The notes beneath the pieces were generated by a model. It saw only the letters and a list, made by a program, of their open reading frames with translations. It was not told the origin of the DNA and searched no databases. Position numbers and translations under genes: made by a program. Shown here piece after piece: positions 43,551 through 50,786 of a stretch of 64,000 nucleotides of DNA (positions within the stretch are counted from its first letter, which is position 1; every line of letters begins with the position of its first letter). Where the stretch lies: NCBI GenBank assembly GCA_026003175.1, contig BPGT01000002.1, positions 372,001 to 436,000 of the forward strand, in the 5' to 3' direction. The stretch comes from Armatimonadota bacterium. GTDB taxonomy: Bacteria; Armatimonadota; HRBIN16.

Positions 43551-43736
43551 GAGGGTGTTCGAGAATTGTTGAGAAGTTGGTTGTAGCGCAAGGAGAGAGG
43601 CGTTCTTGCTATCCCTGCCTTACCTCACCCCCGTCCCCTCTCCTACGAGGAGAGGGGCGTTCCCCCTTCCCTTGCAGGGAAGGGGGCAAGGGGGTTAGGT
43701 TATCTATCCATTCAACCAGCAATTTCGAACACCCTC
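43551..43736 (+). mobile_element. 186-bp MITE with 9-bp target duplication, copy 1
   Basis: Terminal inverted repeats GAGGGTGTTCGAGAATTG and its near-complement ending CAATTTCGAACACCCTC bound a 186-bp element. It is flanked by the direct repeat TCACCCTCT (43542-43550 and 43737-43745), a 9-bp target duplication. Inside are two strong GC hairpins (CCCCTCTCCT/AGGAGAGGGG and CCCCCTTCCC/GGGAAGGGGG). No transposase gene is present, so movement needs an enzyme elsewhere. The near-identical partner lies inverted at 50491-50676. It inserted just upstream of tRNA-Asn. Confidence 0.92.
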
Positions 43737-43787
43737 TCACCCTCTTGACAAAAGGGGGGATTTCTGGTAGATTCTTATGCGCAAGGT

Positions 43788-43863
43788 TCCCCGGTAGCTC
43801 AGTCGGCAGAGCGGGTGGCTGTTAACCACTAGGTCGCAGGTTCGAGTCCTGCCCGGGGAGCCA
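43788..43863 (+). tRNA. tRNA-Asn (anticodon GTT)
   Basis: The acceptor stem TCCCCGG pairs with CCGGGGA, the D arm is GCTC...GAGC, the anticodon loop CTGTTAA carries GTT, and the T arm is GCAGG-TTCGAGT-CCTGC. The CCA end is encoded (43861-43863). Its 3' side leads into an AT-rich accessory islet, a common integration context. Confidence 0.96.
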
Positions 43864-43880
43864 GAATATACAAAATATAC

Positions 43881-43920
43881 AAAAGGTAGAACCCCTCTTG
43901 TAAGTGGTTCTGCCCTTTTT
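43881..43920 (+). terminator. Terminator after tRNA-Asn
   Basis: AAAAGG(T)AGAACC pairs with GGTTCT(GC)CCTTTT, giving a hairpin directly followed by a T-run. Confidence 0.7.
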
Positions 43921-44133
43921 GTTTCCAAGGGGGTAGTGTAGTTAATAACCACCTGGGCGGATTGACCTCGATGCGCTTCGCGAGGGAGTAGACAGCCGAT
44001 ACGATGGCTATGCTACTGCAGCCGGTTAAGACCTTCCGCAATGGAGTGCAAATAGTTCATTATGGACATCCCCGGCAATGAGAAGCAGAAGACAAAGCGT
44101 TTGAAAGATTTCAGCAATGGGAGGTTGATGAAG

Positions 44134-44967
44134 ATGTGCAGACTGTTTGGTGTAATTGCGAATAAAGCTGTTGATGTCGAGTTTTCATTGCTTAGAGCGG
44201 ATAAACCGTTTAAAGCACTCGGTGCTGACAACCCTGATGGATGGGGAATTGGCTGGTATGATGACGGGCCGAGAATTTATAAAGAAGACATATCTGCCGT
44301 ACAATCCGAACAGCTTCCAGGCAGGGTGAAGGAGGTTAGATCCCCTGTAATCATAGCTCACGTCAGACGTGGTACGGGGGCGCCTCCGGCGAAGGAGAAT
44401 AGTCACCCGTTTTCACACGACAATTTTATATTTGCTCATAATGGCTCTGTTGATAAACAGCGTCTGTGTTGCCTCCTACGTGAAGAACTTAAACAGGAAC
44501 TTAAAGGCCAAACTGATTCAGAGGTTTTTTTCTTTTGGCTTGTGCAGAAAATTAGAGATAAGAATGATATAGTTGCAGGTGTGCGCTCAGCAGTAAGTAA
44601 AGTTCTAAGATATAATCACACAGGTCTCAACTTTTTGCTGTCGGATGGTAATGTTTTGTACGCTTTCAGATATTCTAAAGGCAATACGTGTTACTATTCT
44701 CTGTATTATTTGGTGAGGGAGCCAAATGAGAGAGGACCTCTTAGCCTAAAGTCAAAAGAAACTTGGATGCTTCTCGAGTCGAAGTCGTTGAATAACGAAA
44801 GGGCTGTTTTGGTTTGCTCGGAGAAGCTGACAGAAGAAAACTGGCTTGAAATACCGCCGGGCAATATGCTTATCGCTGACAGTAACTTATCCACACGGTT
44901 GGAACAAATATGCCAACTGGTTGACAAGGATCGACAGGAGCAGGAGAAGAAGCATGGCAAGAAATAA
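44134..44967 (+). CDS. Class II glutamine amidotransferase domain protein
   Basis: 277 residues. The start MCRLFGVIANK puts the catalytic Cys at position 2 after Met removal, as in Ntn-type amidotransferases. GADNPDGWGIGWYDDG, IAHVRRGTGAPPAKENSHPF and FIFAHNGSVDK match the GATase_6 (YafJ/EgtC-like) family. It hydrolyses glutamine or a related gamma-glutamyl amide; no synthase partner is attached. The start follows GGGAGG. Its base composition is clearly more AT-rich than neighbouring genes, it lies just past tRNA-Asn, and its end overlaps a decayed methyltransferase gene, all suggesting horizontal gain. Confidence 0.88.
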   Translation: MCRLFGVIANKAVDVEFSLLRADKPFKALGADNPDGWGIGWYDDGPRIYKEDISAVQSEQLPGRVKEVRSPVIIAHVRRGTGAPPAKENSHPFSHDNFIFAHNGSVDKQRLCCLLREELKQELKGQTDSEVFFFWLVQKIRDKNDIVAGVRSAVSKVLRYNHTGLNFLLSDGNVLYAFRYSKGNTCYYSLYYLVREPNERGPLSLKSKETWMLLESKSLNNERAVLVCSEKLTEENWLEIPPGNMLIADSNLSTRLEQICQLVDKDRQEQEKKHGKK

Positions 44968-45208
44968 TCGGGTCAATCGGCCCGAGCTTTACTGGCCTGG
45001 AAAGAGAACCGAGGTGGAAAGGGTCATCCTGCCCTTTCAGGTTGTGGAAACGGTCAATGAGTCGAAGGCGGATAGAGATGCGCTGACCCTGTTCAGGCAA
45101 AGGGGCGAGCCTGCCCGGGTTGGCAGAACAAACTTATCTAGGGCGACAACAAATACATCATGTCAAGCCTCTTACCTGAATTTGCCGGCAAGATAAACCT
45201 CATCTATA
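44954..45208 (+). pseudogene. Remnant of a Mod-like site-specific DNA methyltransferase
   Basis: The first frame reads MARNNRVNRPELYWPGKRTEVERV..., and the following frame continues GWQNKLI, a TAG at 45139-45141, then GDNKYIMSSLLPEFAGKINLIY. In intact relatives, as I remember them, this is one run (LIWGDNKYIM...INLIYIDPPF) leading to the catalytic DPPF. Here there is a frameshift, a Trp-to-stop change, and loss of everything from the catalytic motif onward. It overlaps the amidotransferase stop by 14 bases. Confidence 0.75.
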
Positions 45209-45258
45209 AGGAATTCGTCATCTCCAATCCAGACGAACAAACTTCTAGAGGTGAAGGC

Positions 45259-45402
45259 ATGAAAGGCAAAACAAAGAGCAAAACACCCGAGATTATCCTG
45301 CGGGATGGCGAGCCAGTGGCGGTGATCGCTGGAGGACTTCTTGAAGGAGTATCCACCGAGTGTATGAGGTTTATCTTGAACGGGCGGCGGAACGGGATCT
45401 GA
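45259..45402 (+). pseudogene. Truncated type II antitoxin remnant
   Basis: A 47-codon frame starting KGKTKSKTPEIILRDGEPVAVI, like the N-terminus of a Phd/YefM-type antitoxin, then diverging into AGGLLEGVSTECM where the family would continue with a helix. The deletion joins it directly to the toxin's ribosome site. It lies next to a toxin remnant, as in the intact operon order. Confidence 0.6.
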
Positions 45403-45440
45403 GAAAGCTTTCTGCGGAGGATTTCCACCGTATCGATTGA
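45360..45440 (+). pseudogene. RelE/ParE-type toxin N-terminal fragment
   Basis: A GTG start behind GAAGGAG gives VYEVYLERAAERDLRKLSAEDFHRID and then a stop. The first 24 residues are those of RelE/ParE toxins (YEVYLERAAERDLRKL), and the rest of the roughly 85-residue protein, including the catalytic part, is missing. The 130 bases after it (45441-45571) hold nothing recognisable. Confidence 0.65.
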
Positions 45441-45571
45441 ACTTCCAAAGATGATGTATGGGGAGAGAGACCTGATGAAGGTTCTATCTTTTAACTTGCT
45501 TGGGGAGCCGTTTTATTGTACTGGGGTTGCACTACCTGAGACACCCGGCGCTAGCCCCGGATAGAGAGCAG

Positions 45572-46702
45572 TCAGTTGGAGTGCTGTGCAATGCGCTGGA
45601 TTACAGGATAGGGGGCGTCTGTTTTGAACCCGGCGGTTTCGAAATGGGTACGCGAGGCGACATACCCTTCCTGGCGCAGCTGCTGCACTATCGCATCCAC
45701 AGGCGGCAGTTGAGCGAGGCGGGCACGCTTGCCCAGCTCCGGCGCCGCGTAGTAGCCCGCCGGGGAGTCCGCTTCGTCCGTCATCAGCCTCAACAGCCTG
45801 AGTACCGCTTGATGTGCCGCTTTGCGCGCTTCCACGCTCATCAGATGCAGGAACTCTGCATTATAGAGCGTTCCTGTCCACAGCGGCCCTGCCCACTGCA
45901 CATCTTCGCTGTCGCACACACGGCACCTGCCTACCGTCACGTGAAGGGGCAGGGTGGTCTGGCTAAAACAGCTTGTGCACTTCGCCAGCCAGCCGATGTG
46001 TTGCACGGGAAATTCGGAAGCGCCGTAGCGTAGCCGAACGGCAATCCGCATCGCATAGCCTTCGTCCAGCACAAAGAGAGGCTCATAGTATAGTCCACGT
46101 TCGCCTGCGCTTTGCTGTAACGCGCCGATGAGCACCCTTGCTCCGATTTCGTCGGCACACTCCCATGGGCGGGGCACAGCTCCGTAGTGACGTATGGCTG
46201 GCTCGCGCAGCTTGCCACACAGCGCCGCCATGTCGGTCGCGGTGAGATACAGTACGCCATCCCAGCGGGGAACCAGCGAGGCGGCGTGCCAGTAGACGGA
46301 GGGGCTGCCGAAAGCGTCCAGGTCCACCCAGTCGAAGCGTTCATCACGCAGGCGAATAGCATAACAGAGGCGGTGTACCTGCTCGCAAACCGTCTCTACC
46401 TGTACATCAGGGGGAATGGCGTTGAGCTCCAGATTGTGGCGTATCGCTTCTACTGCCGCCGGATTGCCATCGTTCAGCACGATGCGCTCTACCGGCGCCT
46501 CCAATGCATAGCGGATACCGCGCGTGCCGATGCCTGCCATGAGGTCAATCACGTGTAACCGCCGTTCCTGCAGGTCTGCCTCCGCACGCAGCGCCAGCAC
46601 GCCGAAATCACGGGCGAGACGGGCGCGGGGATTGAAGAACAGCTCTTGAGGTACAACAAAGCGAGCCTGTCCTTCCTGCAACTCTACATGCTCTTCGTTC
46701 AT
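45572..46702 (-). CDS. trm1: Trm1-type tRNA (guanine-N2) dimethyltransferase
   Basis: 376 residues. A SAM-binding motif HVIDLMAGIGTRGIRYALE is followed by IVLNDGNPAAVEAIRHNLELN and DWVDLDAFGSPSVYW (motif IV, D-x-F-G). A zinc-like cluster CTSCFSQTTLPL...CRVCDSED sits in the C-terminal part, as in archaeal and Aquifex Trm1. It methylates G26 (and sometimes G27) of tRNA. The family is mainly archaeal and eukaryotic. Its ATG overlaps the hemW stop (ATGA), so translation is coupled. The start at 46702 is favoured over an upstream one by this overlap. Confidence 0.85.
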   Translation of the reverse strand: MNEEHVELQEGQARFVVPQELFFNPRARLARDFGVLALRAEADLQERRLHVIDLMAGIGTRGIRYALEAPVERIVLNDGNPAAVEAIRHNLELNAIPPDVQVETVCEQVHRLCYAIRLRDERFDWVDLDAFGSPSVYWHAASLVPRWDGVLYLTATDMAALCGKLREPAIRHYGAVPRPWECADEIGARVLIGALQQSAGERGLYYEPLFVLDEGYAMRIAVRLRYGASEFPVQHIGWLAKCTSCFSQTTLPLHVTVGRCRVCDSEDVQWAGPLWTGTLYNAEFLHLMSVEARKAAHQAVLRLLRLMTDEADSPAGYYAAPELGKRARLAQLPPVDAIVQQLRQEGYVASRTHFETAGFKTDAPYPVIQRIAQHSN

Positions 46703-47835
46703 ACCAGAAACTCCGCGCATACTGAGTTGGCTATCGGCAGTCCTTTGGGAGTGATGCGCCAGTAGTCTGGGGTGACCTCCAGCAGGTGCAGGCGTTGCAG
46801 TCGGTTCAGCTGGTGTGCATAGCGTTGTGCCAGGTTCACGCCGTATCGTTTCTCTACCGCCTTCACGTCTACACCGTCCCGCAGACGAAGCATCAACATG
46901 ATAGTTTCACCCAGGGAAGCCTCGGCACCCAGGCGATCCTCTTCCTCCACCAGCAAGTGCCCCTCACGTACAGCCTTCACATAGCGGCGTGGGTTGCTCA
47001 GGCACTTCCAGCGCACGCCGTGCCGATAGGATACCGCTCCCGGACCGAACCCCAGATACGGCTCGTTGCGCCAGTACACCATGTTGTGCCGGCAGCGGTA
47101 GCCCGGTCGGGCGAAGTTGGAGATTTCGTAGTGCTCGTAGCCTGCACGAGTGAGAGCGCGAATAGTGTACAGATACATGCGCAGCTCGGTGTCCTCGTCG
47201 GGCAGGTTCAATTGCCCCTGCTGATGCATCATGTAGTAGGGGGTATGCGGTTCGATGGTGAGTGCATAGCAGGAGAGGTGTTCGGGTTGCAGGCTTACCG
47301 CTATGCGCAGGGTTTGCCTCCACTGACGCATGGTCTGGTCGGGCAGGGCGAACATCAGGTCTATGTTGATGTTCTCAAATCCAGCCGCCCGCGCTGCTTC
47401 ATAGGAGCGTATCGCCTCGTTGGAAGAGTGTATCCGTCCCAATACCTTCAGCAAGTGGTCGTCAAACGCCTGCACGCCCATGCTGAGCCGATTGAAACCA
47501 GCCTGACGCAGCACCGCGAAGCGTGAGCGGTCTACCGTGCCCGGGTTTGCTTCGATACTGATTTCGGCGTCGGGCAGCACGTGGAATCGGGAGCGGATGG
47601 TGTTCAGGATACGGATAATGAGTTCGGGGTCCGGGAACGATGGCGTGCCGCCGCCGAAGAAGATGGTGGGCACTACAACATCGTCGGCATCAGTGGATTC
47701 AATGTGGGCACATATCGCCTCCAGTGTGTCGCGCACGATACCGCCGCGCCATGCATAGGTGTTGAAGTCGCAGTAGGCGCACCGTCTGGCGCAGAAGGGT
47801 ATATGCACATATATGGAGACGCGCTGAAGGCTCAT
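46699..47835 (-). CDS. hemW: HemW-like radical SAM protein
   Basis: 378 residues. The radical SAM cluster is CARRCAYC (C-x3-C-x2-C) near residue 15, followed by FFGGGTPSF and ISIEANPGTVDRSRFAVLRQAGFNRLSMGVQAFDD. The C-terminal HemN-type domain is normal in length. Homologues described as oxygen-independent coproporphyrinogen oxidases are mostly HemW, a haem chaperone; that assignment is preferred because HemN has an extra N-terminal region. A TATAAT at 47854-47859 (minus strand) lies about 20 bases before the start and may be its -10. It is coupled to trm1 downstream. Confidence 0.9.
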   Translation of the reverse strand: MSLQRVSIYVHIPFCARRCAYCDFNTYAWRGGIVRDTLEAICAHIESTDADDVVVPTIFFGGGTPSFPDPELIIRILNTIRSRFHVLPDAEISIEANPGTVDRSRFAVLRQAGFNRLSMGVQAFDDHLLKVLGRIHSSNEAIRSYEAARAAGFENINIDLMFALPDQTMRQWRQTLRIAVSLQPEHLSCYALTIEPHTPYYMMHQQGQLNLPDEDTELRMYLYTIRALTRAGYEHYEISNFARPGYRCRHNMVYWRNEPYLGFGPGAVSYRHGVRWKCLSNPRRYVKAVREGHLLVEEEDRLGAEASLGETIMLMLRLRDGVDVKAVEKRYGVNLAQRYAHQLNRLQRLHLLEVTPDYWRITPKGLPIANSVCAEFLV

Positions 47836-47871
47836 GGTGCTTTCCACAACGGAATTATATCACACAAAAGA

Positions 47872-47895
47872 GGTTGGGGGACAATGCCCCCAACC
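47872..47895 (-). terminator. Rho-independent terminator of the peroxide operon
   Basis: GGTTGGGGG (47872-47880) pairs with CCCCCAACC (47887-47895). On the minus strand it is followed by TCTTTTGTG, directly after the thioredoxin-like stop at 47900. Confidence 0.85.
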
Positions 47896-47899
47896 GGCT

Positions 47900-48349
47900 T
47901 TACTGCGTTTCGAAGAGGCGTTTCAACGCATTTTCCAGCATCGACAACCCCGCGTATCCGGCGGTTCGCCCTCGCAACTGCCCCTCGCGGTCAAAGAGGT
48001 AGTAGGCGGGAACCCATTGGTTCTCGTACGCCTCTGCTACTTTGTGCAGGTTGTCGATGCCGCAGGGGTGGGTGATGCCCAGCTCCGCCGCCTTCTGCCG
48101 AACCGTTTCCACATCGGTTTCCCATTCGGCGCGAGGCGTATGGATAGCAATGACCTTCAACCCCGCGGAGGCGTAAGCATCACGCCACTGAAGCACCTTC
48201 GGCATATTCTCATGGCAGATGTGGCAGCTCACCGACCAGAAGTGAACCAGCACCGGGTGGCTTTTCAGATGCTGCCAGTCGGGTTCACCGTTAAGCCATT
48301 CGGTGACGCCGCGCAGGTCAGGCATCGGCGTGTCTAAGCGTAGAGGCAT
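47900..48349 (-). CDS. TlpA/AhpC-like thioredoxin-fold protein
   Basis: 149 residues. FWSVSCHICHENMPKVLQWRDAY places a CHIC redox pair at about residues 42-45, and VPAYYLFDREGQLRGRTAGY is the conserved cis-Pro region. It has no signal peptide, unlike classical TlpA, so it probably works in the cytoplasm. It starts 3 bases after the peroxiredoxin stop on the same strand, and may reduce the peroxiredoxin or another stress target. Confidence 0.85.
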   Translation of the reverse strand: MPLRLDTPMPDLRGVTEWLNGEPDWQHLKSHPVLVHFWSVSCHICHENMPKVLQWRDAYASAGLKVIAIHTPRAEWETDVETVRQKAAELGITHPCGIDNLHKVAEAYENQWVPAYYLFDREGQLRGRTAGYAGLSMLENALKRLFETQ

Positions 48350-48352
48350 CGT

Positions 48353-48928
48353 TTACCCTCCCGGCGTCAGCGTCTTTTGACCGGGCTTCCAGTCGGCAGG
48401 GCACAAGCCACCGGTTTGCAATGCTTCCAGTACACGCAGGGTCTCGTCCACGCTGCGCCCAACGTTCAGGTTGTGGATTACTGCGTACTGCAGGATGCCA
48501 TCGGGGTCGATGATGAACAACCCGCGCAGGGCAACGCCCTCTTCTTCCACCAGCACGCCATAGTCGCGCGAAACTTGCTTGGTGATGTCGGACGCCAGCG
48601 GGAACTTCAGCCCAGCCAGACCATTCTTCTCGCGCGGGGTGTTAATCCACGCCCTGTGCGAGTACACGGAGTCCACCGAGACACCCAGTACGTCCGCACC
48701 CAGCTCTACGAACTCCTCATAGCGGTCGGAAAGAGCCAGAATCTCGGTGGGACACACGAAGGTAAAATCCAGCGGGTAGAAGAACAACACCAGCCACTTG
48801 CCGCGATAGTCTGACAGCGAAACCTTGGACTGGAGCTTATCCATATCGGCAGTGGTGAACATGGTGAAGTCCGGGGCAGGCTTGCCCACTTTTGCCTTAC
48901 TGCAGTACAGGGTTGTGTTTTCGGACAT
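48353..48928 (-). CDS. ahpC: Typical 2-Cys peroxiredoxin (AhpC/TSA)
   Basis: 191 residues. The peroxidatic Cys is in FTFVCPTEI (about 59) and the resolving Cys in GGLCPADW (about 176). The GVSVDSVYSHRAWINTP and GLFIIDPDGILQY segments are standard for the AhpC branch. It reduces hydrogen and organic peroxides in the cytoplasm. It follows perR by 45 bases, an arrangement that points to peroxide-dependent control, and is followed by a thioredoxin-like gene. Confidence 0.95.
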   Translation of the reverse strand: MSENTTLYCSKAKVGKPAPDFTMFTTADMDKLQSKVSLSDYRGKWLVLFFYPLDFTFVCPTEILALSDRYEEFVELGADVLGVSVDSVYSHRAWINTPREKNGLAGLKFPLASDITKQVSRDYGVLVEEEGVALRGLFIIDPDGILQYAVIHNLNVGRSVDETLRVLEALQTGGLCPADWKPGQKTLTPGG

Positions 48929-48973
48929 GTTCTCCCTCCTGAAAATAAGATTAGATAAGATTCCTTAGAGGCA

Positions 48974-49351
48974 TTATGTCCCCTGGCACTGCGGACAGAT
49001 CCCATACCACTCTACACGGTGTGCGCTGACACGATAACCGGTGAGATGTTGGATGCGCTCTGTCGCCACCGTGTCTATTACGTCGGGTACGTCGGCTATT
49101 CGTCCGCAACGCTCGCACACGATGTGTTGATGAGGCCCCGGCTGTCCGTCGAAACGGCTCTTGCGGGAACCGGCTTCCAGTTGTACCACCAGTCCCTCCT
49201 CCTGGAGACGCCCTAACAGACGATACACCGTCCCCAGGCTGATGTTTGGAATAATCTTTCGCGCCTGTTCGTACACCCAGTCTGCCGTGGGGTGGGTGTC
49301 AGTGTTGCGTACGATGTCCAGCACGACCTGTCGTTGCCTTGTGTTACGCAT
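48974..49351 (-). CDS. perR: Fur-family peroxide-type regulator
   Basis: 125 residues. The winged helix (TRQRQVVLDIVRNTDTHPTADWVYEQARKIIPNISLGTVYRLLGRLQEEGLV) is followed by the metal-sensing domain with HQHIVCERCG and CPQC zinc ligands. The PerR assignment, rather than Fur or Zur, rests on the adjacent peroxiredoxin gene; the residues seen do not decide it. A palindrome overlaps its promoter region. The length is short but within the family range. Confidence 0.85.
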   Translation of the reverse strand: MRNTRQRQVVLDIVRNTDTHPTADWVYEQARKIIPNISLGTVYRLLGRLQEEGLVVQLEAGSRKSRFDGQPGPHQHIVCERCGRIADVPDVIDTVATERIQHLTGYRVSAHRVEWYGICPQCQGT

Positions 49352-49370
49352 CCGATTATCGCCAACCTCG

Positions 49371-49394
49371 TAATGAGAATAGTATTCGTTCTTA
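49371..49394. promoter_or_regulatory. Candidate Fur/PerR operator upstream of perR
   Basis: An imperfect palindrome around GAATAGTATTC (odd centre), within TAATGAGAATAGTATTCG, about 20 bases upstream of the perR start. Size and AT-rich character suit a Fur-family box. Confidence 0.5.
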
Positions 49395-49447
49395 TTTTCA
49401 CATGTAGTATACCAGACAACCGCACAGCTGTCAAGAGGGAAAAGTAG

Positions 49448-49475
49448 GGCGAAGCCCCGGTGGGAGCTTCGCCCA
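49448..49475 (-). terminator. Rho-independent terminator after the pseudopilin gene
   Basis: GGGCGAAGC (49448-49456) pairs with GCTTCGCCC (49467-49475). On the minus strand it is followed by TACTTTTCCC, beside the stop at 49481. Confidence 0.8.
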
Positions 49476-49480
49476 TCAGA

Positions 49481-50316
49481 TTACTGTGTATACGCGCATA
49501 CCGGGTTCGGATTAGGATAGGGACGTGCCGGTACGTCCTCTCCCCACATTTCCGGGTCGTTCAGGAAGCGCTTGTAGTTAGTCCATTTGGCATGACCGTC
49601 GGCGAAGATGACGTTCATACCGTCGGTGTGTCGGCGTGCGCCAGCCACATTGTACCAGCGGGTTTTATCCCCGCAGTTCCCGCCAACCCCGGAGTTGGTG
49701 TCTGGGGTACCGTCGGGGTCGCAATCGGTGTCGAACGGCCACTCCATTGGGCTATAGAACAGCAGGGAGCCGTTCGAGTCCGCAAAGGCAGCGACACTTG
49801 CCGGGCGGGGAATCTCCGGCAAGGAGGCGGAGTTGAGCAGCGAACCGTTCACGCAAGCGATGCGTATAAGCCCCCGCGACACACCATAGTTTGCGGCGAC
49901 TGCCATGTTACAGAACGGCCCACCGGTAGCGCTTGGGCAGGGGAATACATAAGGACCCGAGTAGCTGGGACAGCGGAAAATCTGCGTGTTCTTGATATAG
50001 GGCTGCAGTAGACCGGGCCATCGGCAGGTGTGCAGAGGACAGTTCACCAGCACGTTCGGGTCGTCGTAGCTTGGCATACGCAGGCGGGAATAGGGAAATC
50101 CCCAGGCGAACGGAACCAGCTGCTCGTCGTAGTCCTGCGCATACTGCGCCAGTGCCAAACCAGCTGACGCATATGCGACAGACATTGCGTCTGACGGGCT
50201 TTCTCGCGCGCCCGCGAGAACACAGGGAACAGAATCGCTGCCAGTATCGCGATAATCGCGATGACCACAAGCAGCTCAATGAGGGTGAACCCTCGCCAAG
50301 AAGAGTTTTTGTGCAT
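49481..50316 (-). pseudogene. DUF1559-type prepilin-like gene, frameshifted
   Basis: The first frame starts [21 protein letters not shown] with the Gly-Phe prepilin processing site, then [23 protein letters not shown]. At about 50158-50161 the frame is lost, but the next frame continues [18 protein letters not shown]... to the H-x9-DG end (ARRHTDGMNVIFADGHAKW). One extra G (CTGGGTTT rather than CTGGTTT) would restore a 278-codon gene. Either a sequencing error or a recent inactivation. A strong promoter lies upstream and a MITE abuts it. Confidence 0.8.
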
Positions 50317-50453
50317 GTCACTAACCTCCTTCAGGGTTTGTTGGGTATTGGATAGCGAGTATCGCCATGTCAGGTCTGCTGTCTGGGGTATCTGCGCAAC
50401 CAGTCTGTCAAGCGTTCATTCACGTCTAAGAAACAAACCACTGGTTACGCTAT

Positions 50454-50482
50454 ATTATATAATCTCGTACCAGACGAGTCAA
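50454..50482 (-). promoter_or_regulatory. Near-consensus promoter of the 49.5-50.3 kb pseudopilin gene
   Basis: Minus-strand TTGACT (50477-50482) and TATAAT (50454-50459) with a 17-base spacer, 138 bases upstream of the start. The -35 overlaps the first base of the MITE target duplication. Confidence 0.75.
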
Positions 50483-50490
50483 GTATCGGT

Positions 50491-50676
50491 GAGGGTGTTC
50501 GAAATTGCTGGTTGAATGGATAGATAACCTAACCCCCTTGCCCCCTTCCCTGCAAGGGAAGGGGGAACGCCCCTCTCCTCGTAGGAGAGGGGACGGGGGT
50601 GAGGTAAGGCAGGGATAGCAAGAACGCCTCTCTCCTTGCGCTACAACCAACTTCTCAACAATTCTCGAAAACCCTC
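50491..50676 (-). mobile_element. 186-bp MITE with 9-bp target duplication, copy 2
   Basis: Inverted copy of the element at 43551-43736: same length, ends and internal twin hairpins, with only a few differences at the tips. It is flanked by AGTATCGGT at 50482-50490 and again at 50677-50685, an exact 9-bp duplication that indicates recent insertion. It lies between the pseudopilin promoter and the MFS gene. The rest of the 470-base gap (50317-50786) holds only the promoter and short leader sequences. Confidence 0.92.
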
Positions 50677-50786
50677 AGTATCGGTATGATATCGGCTGGT
50701 ATAACCGTAAGGACAGCTCTTGCCCTCGCTAAGCATTCTGGGGTACGATTCCGGCGTGCTGCTATCTCTACATGGAGGAGTTACTC

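Noticed and set aside
43577-43825. Frame SPPSPLLRGEGR...CREGGKG in the MITEs
   Set aside because: It is the translation of the two GC hairpins and recurs only because the element recurs; there is no start context.
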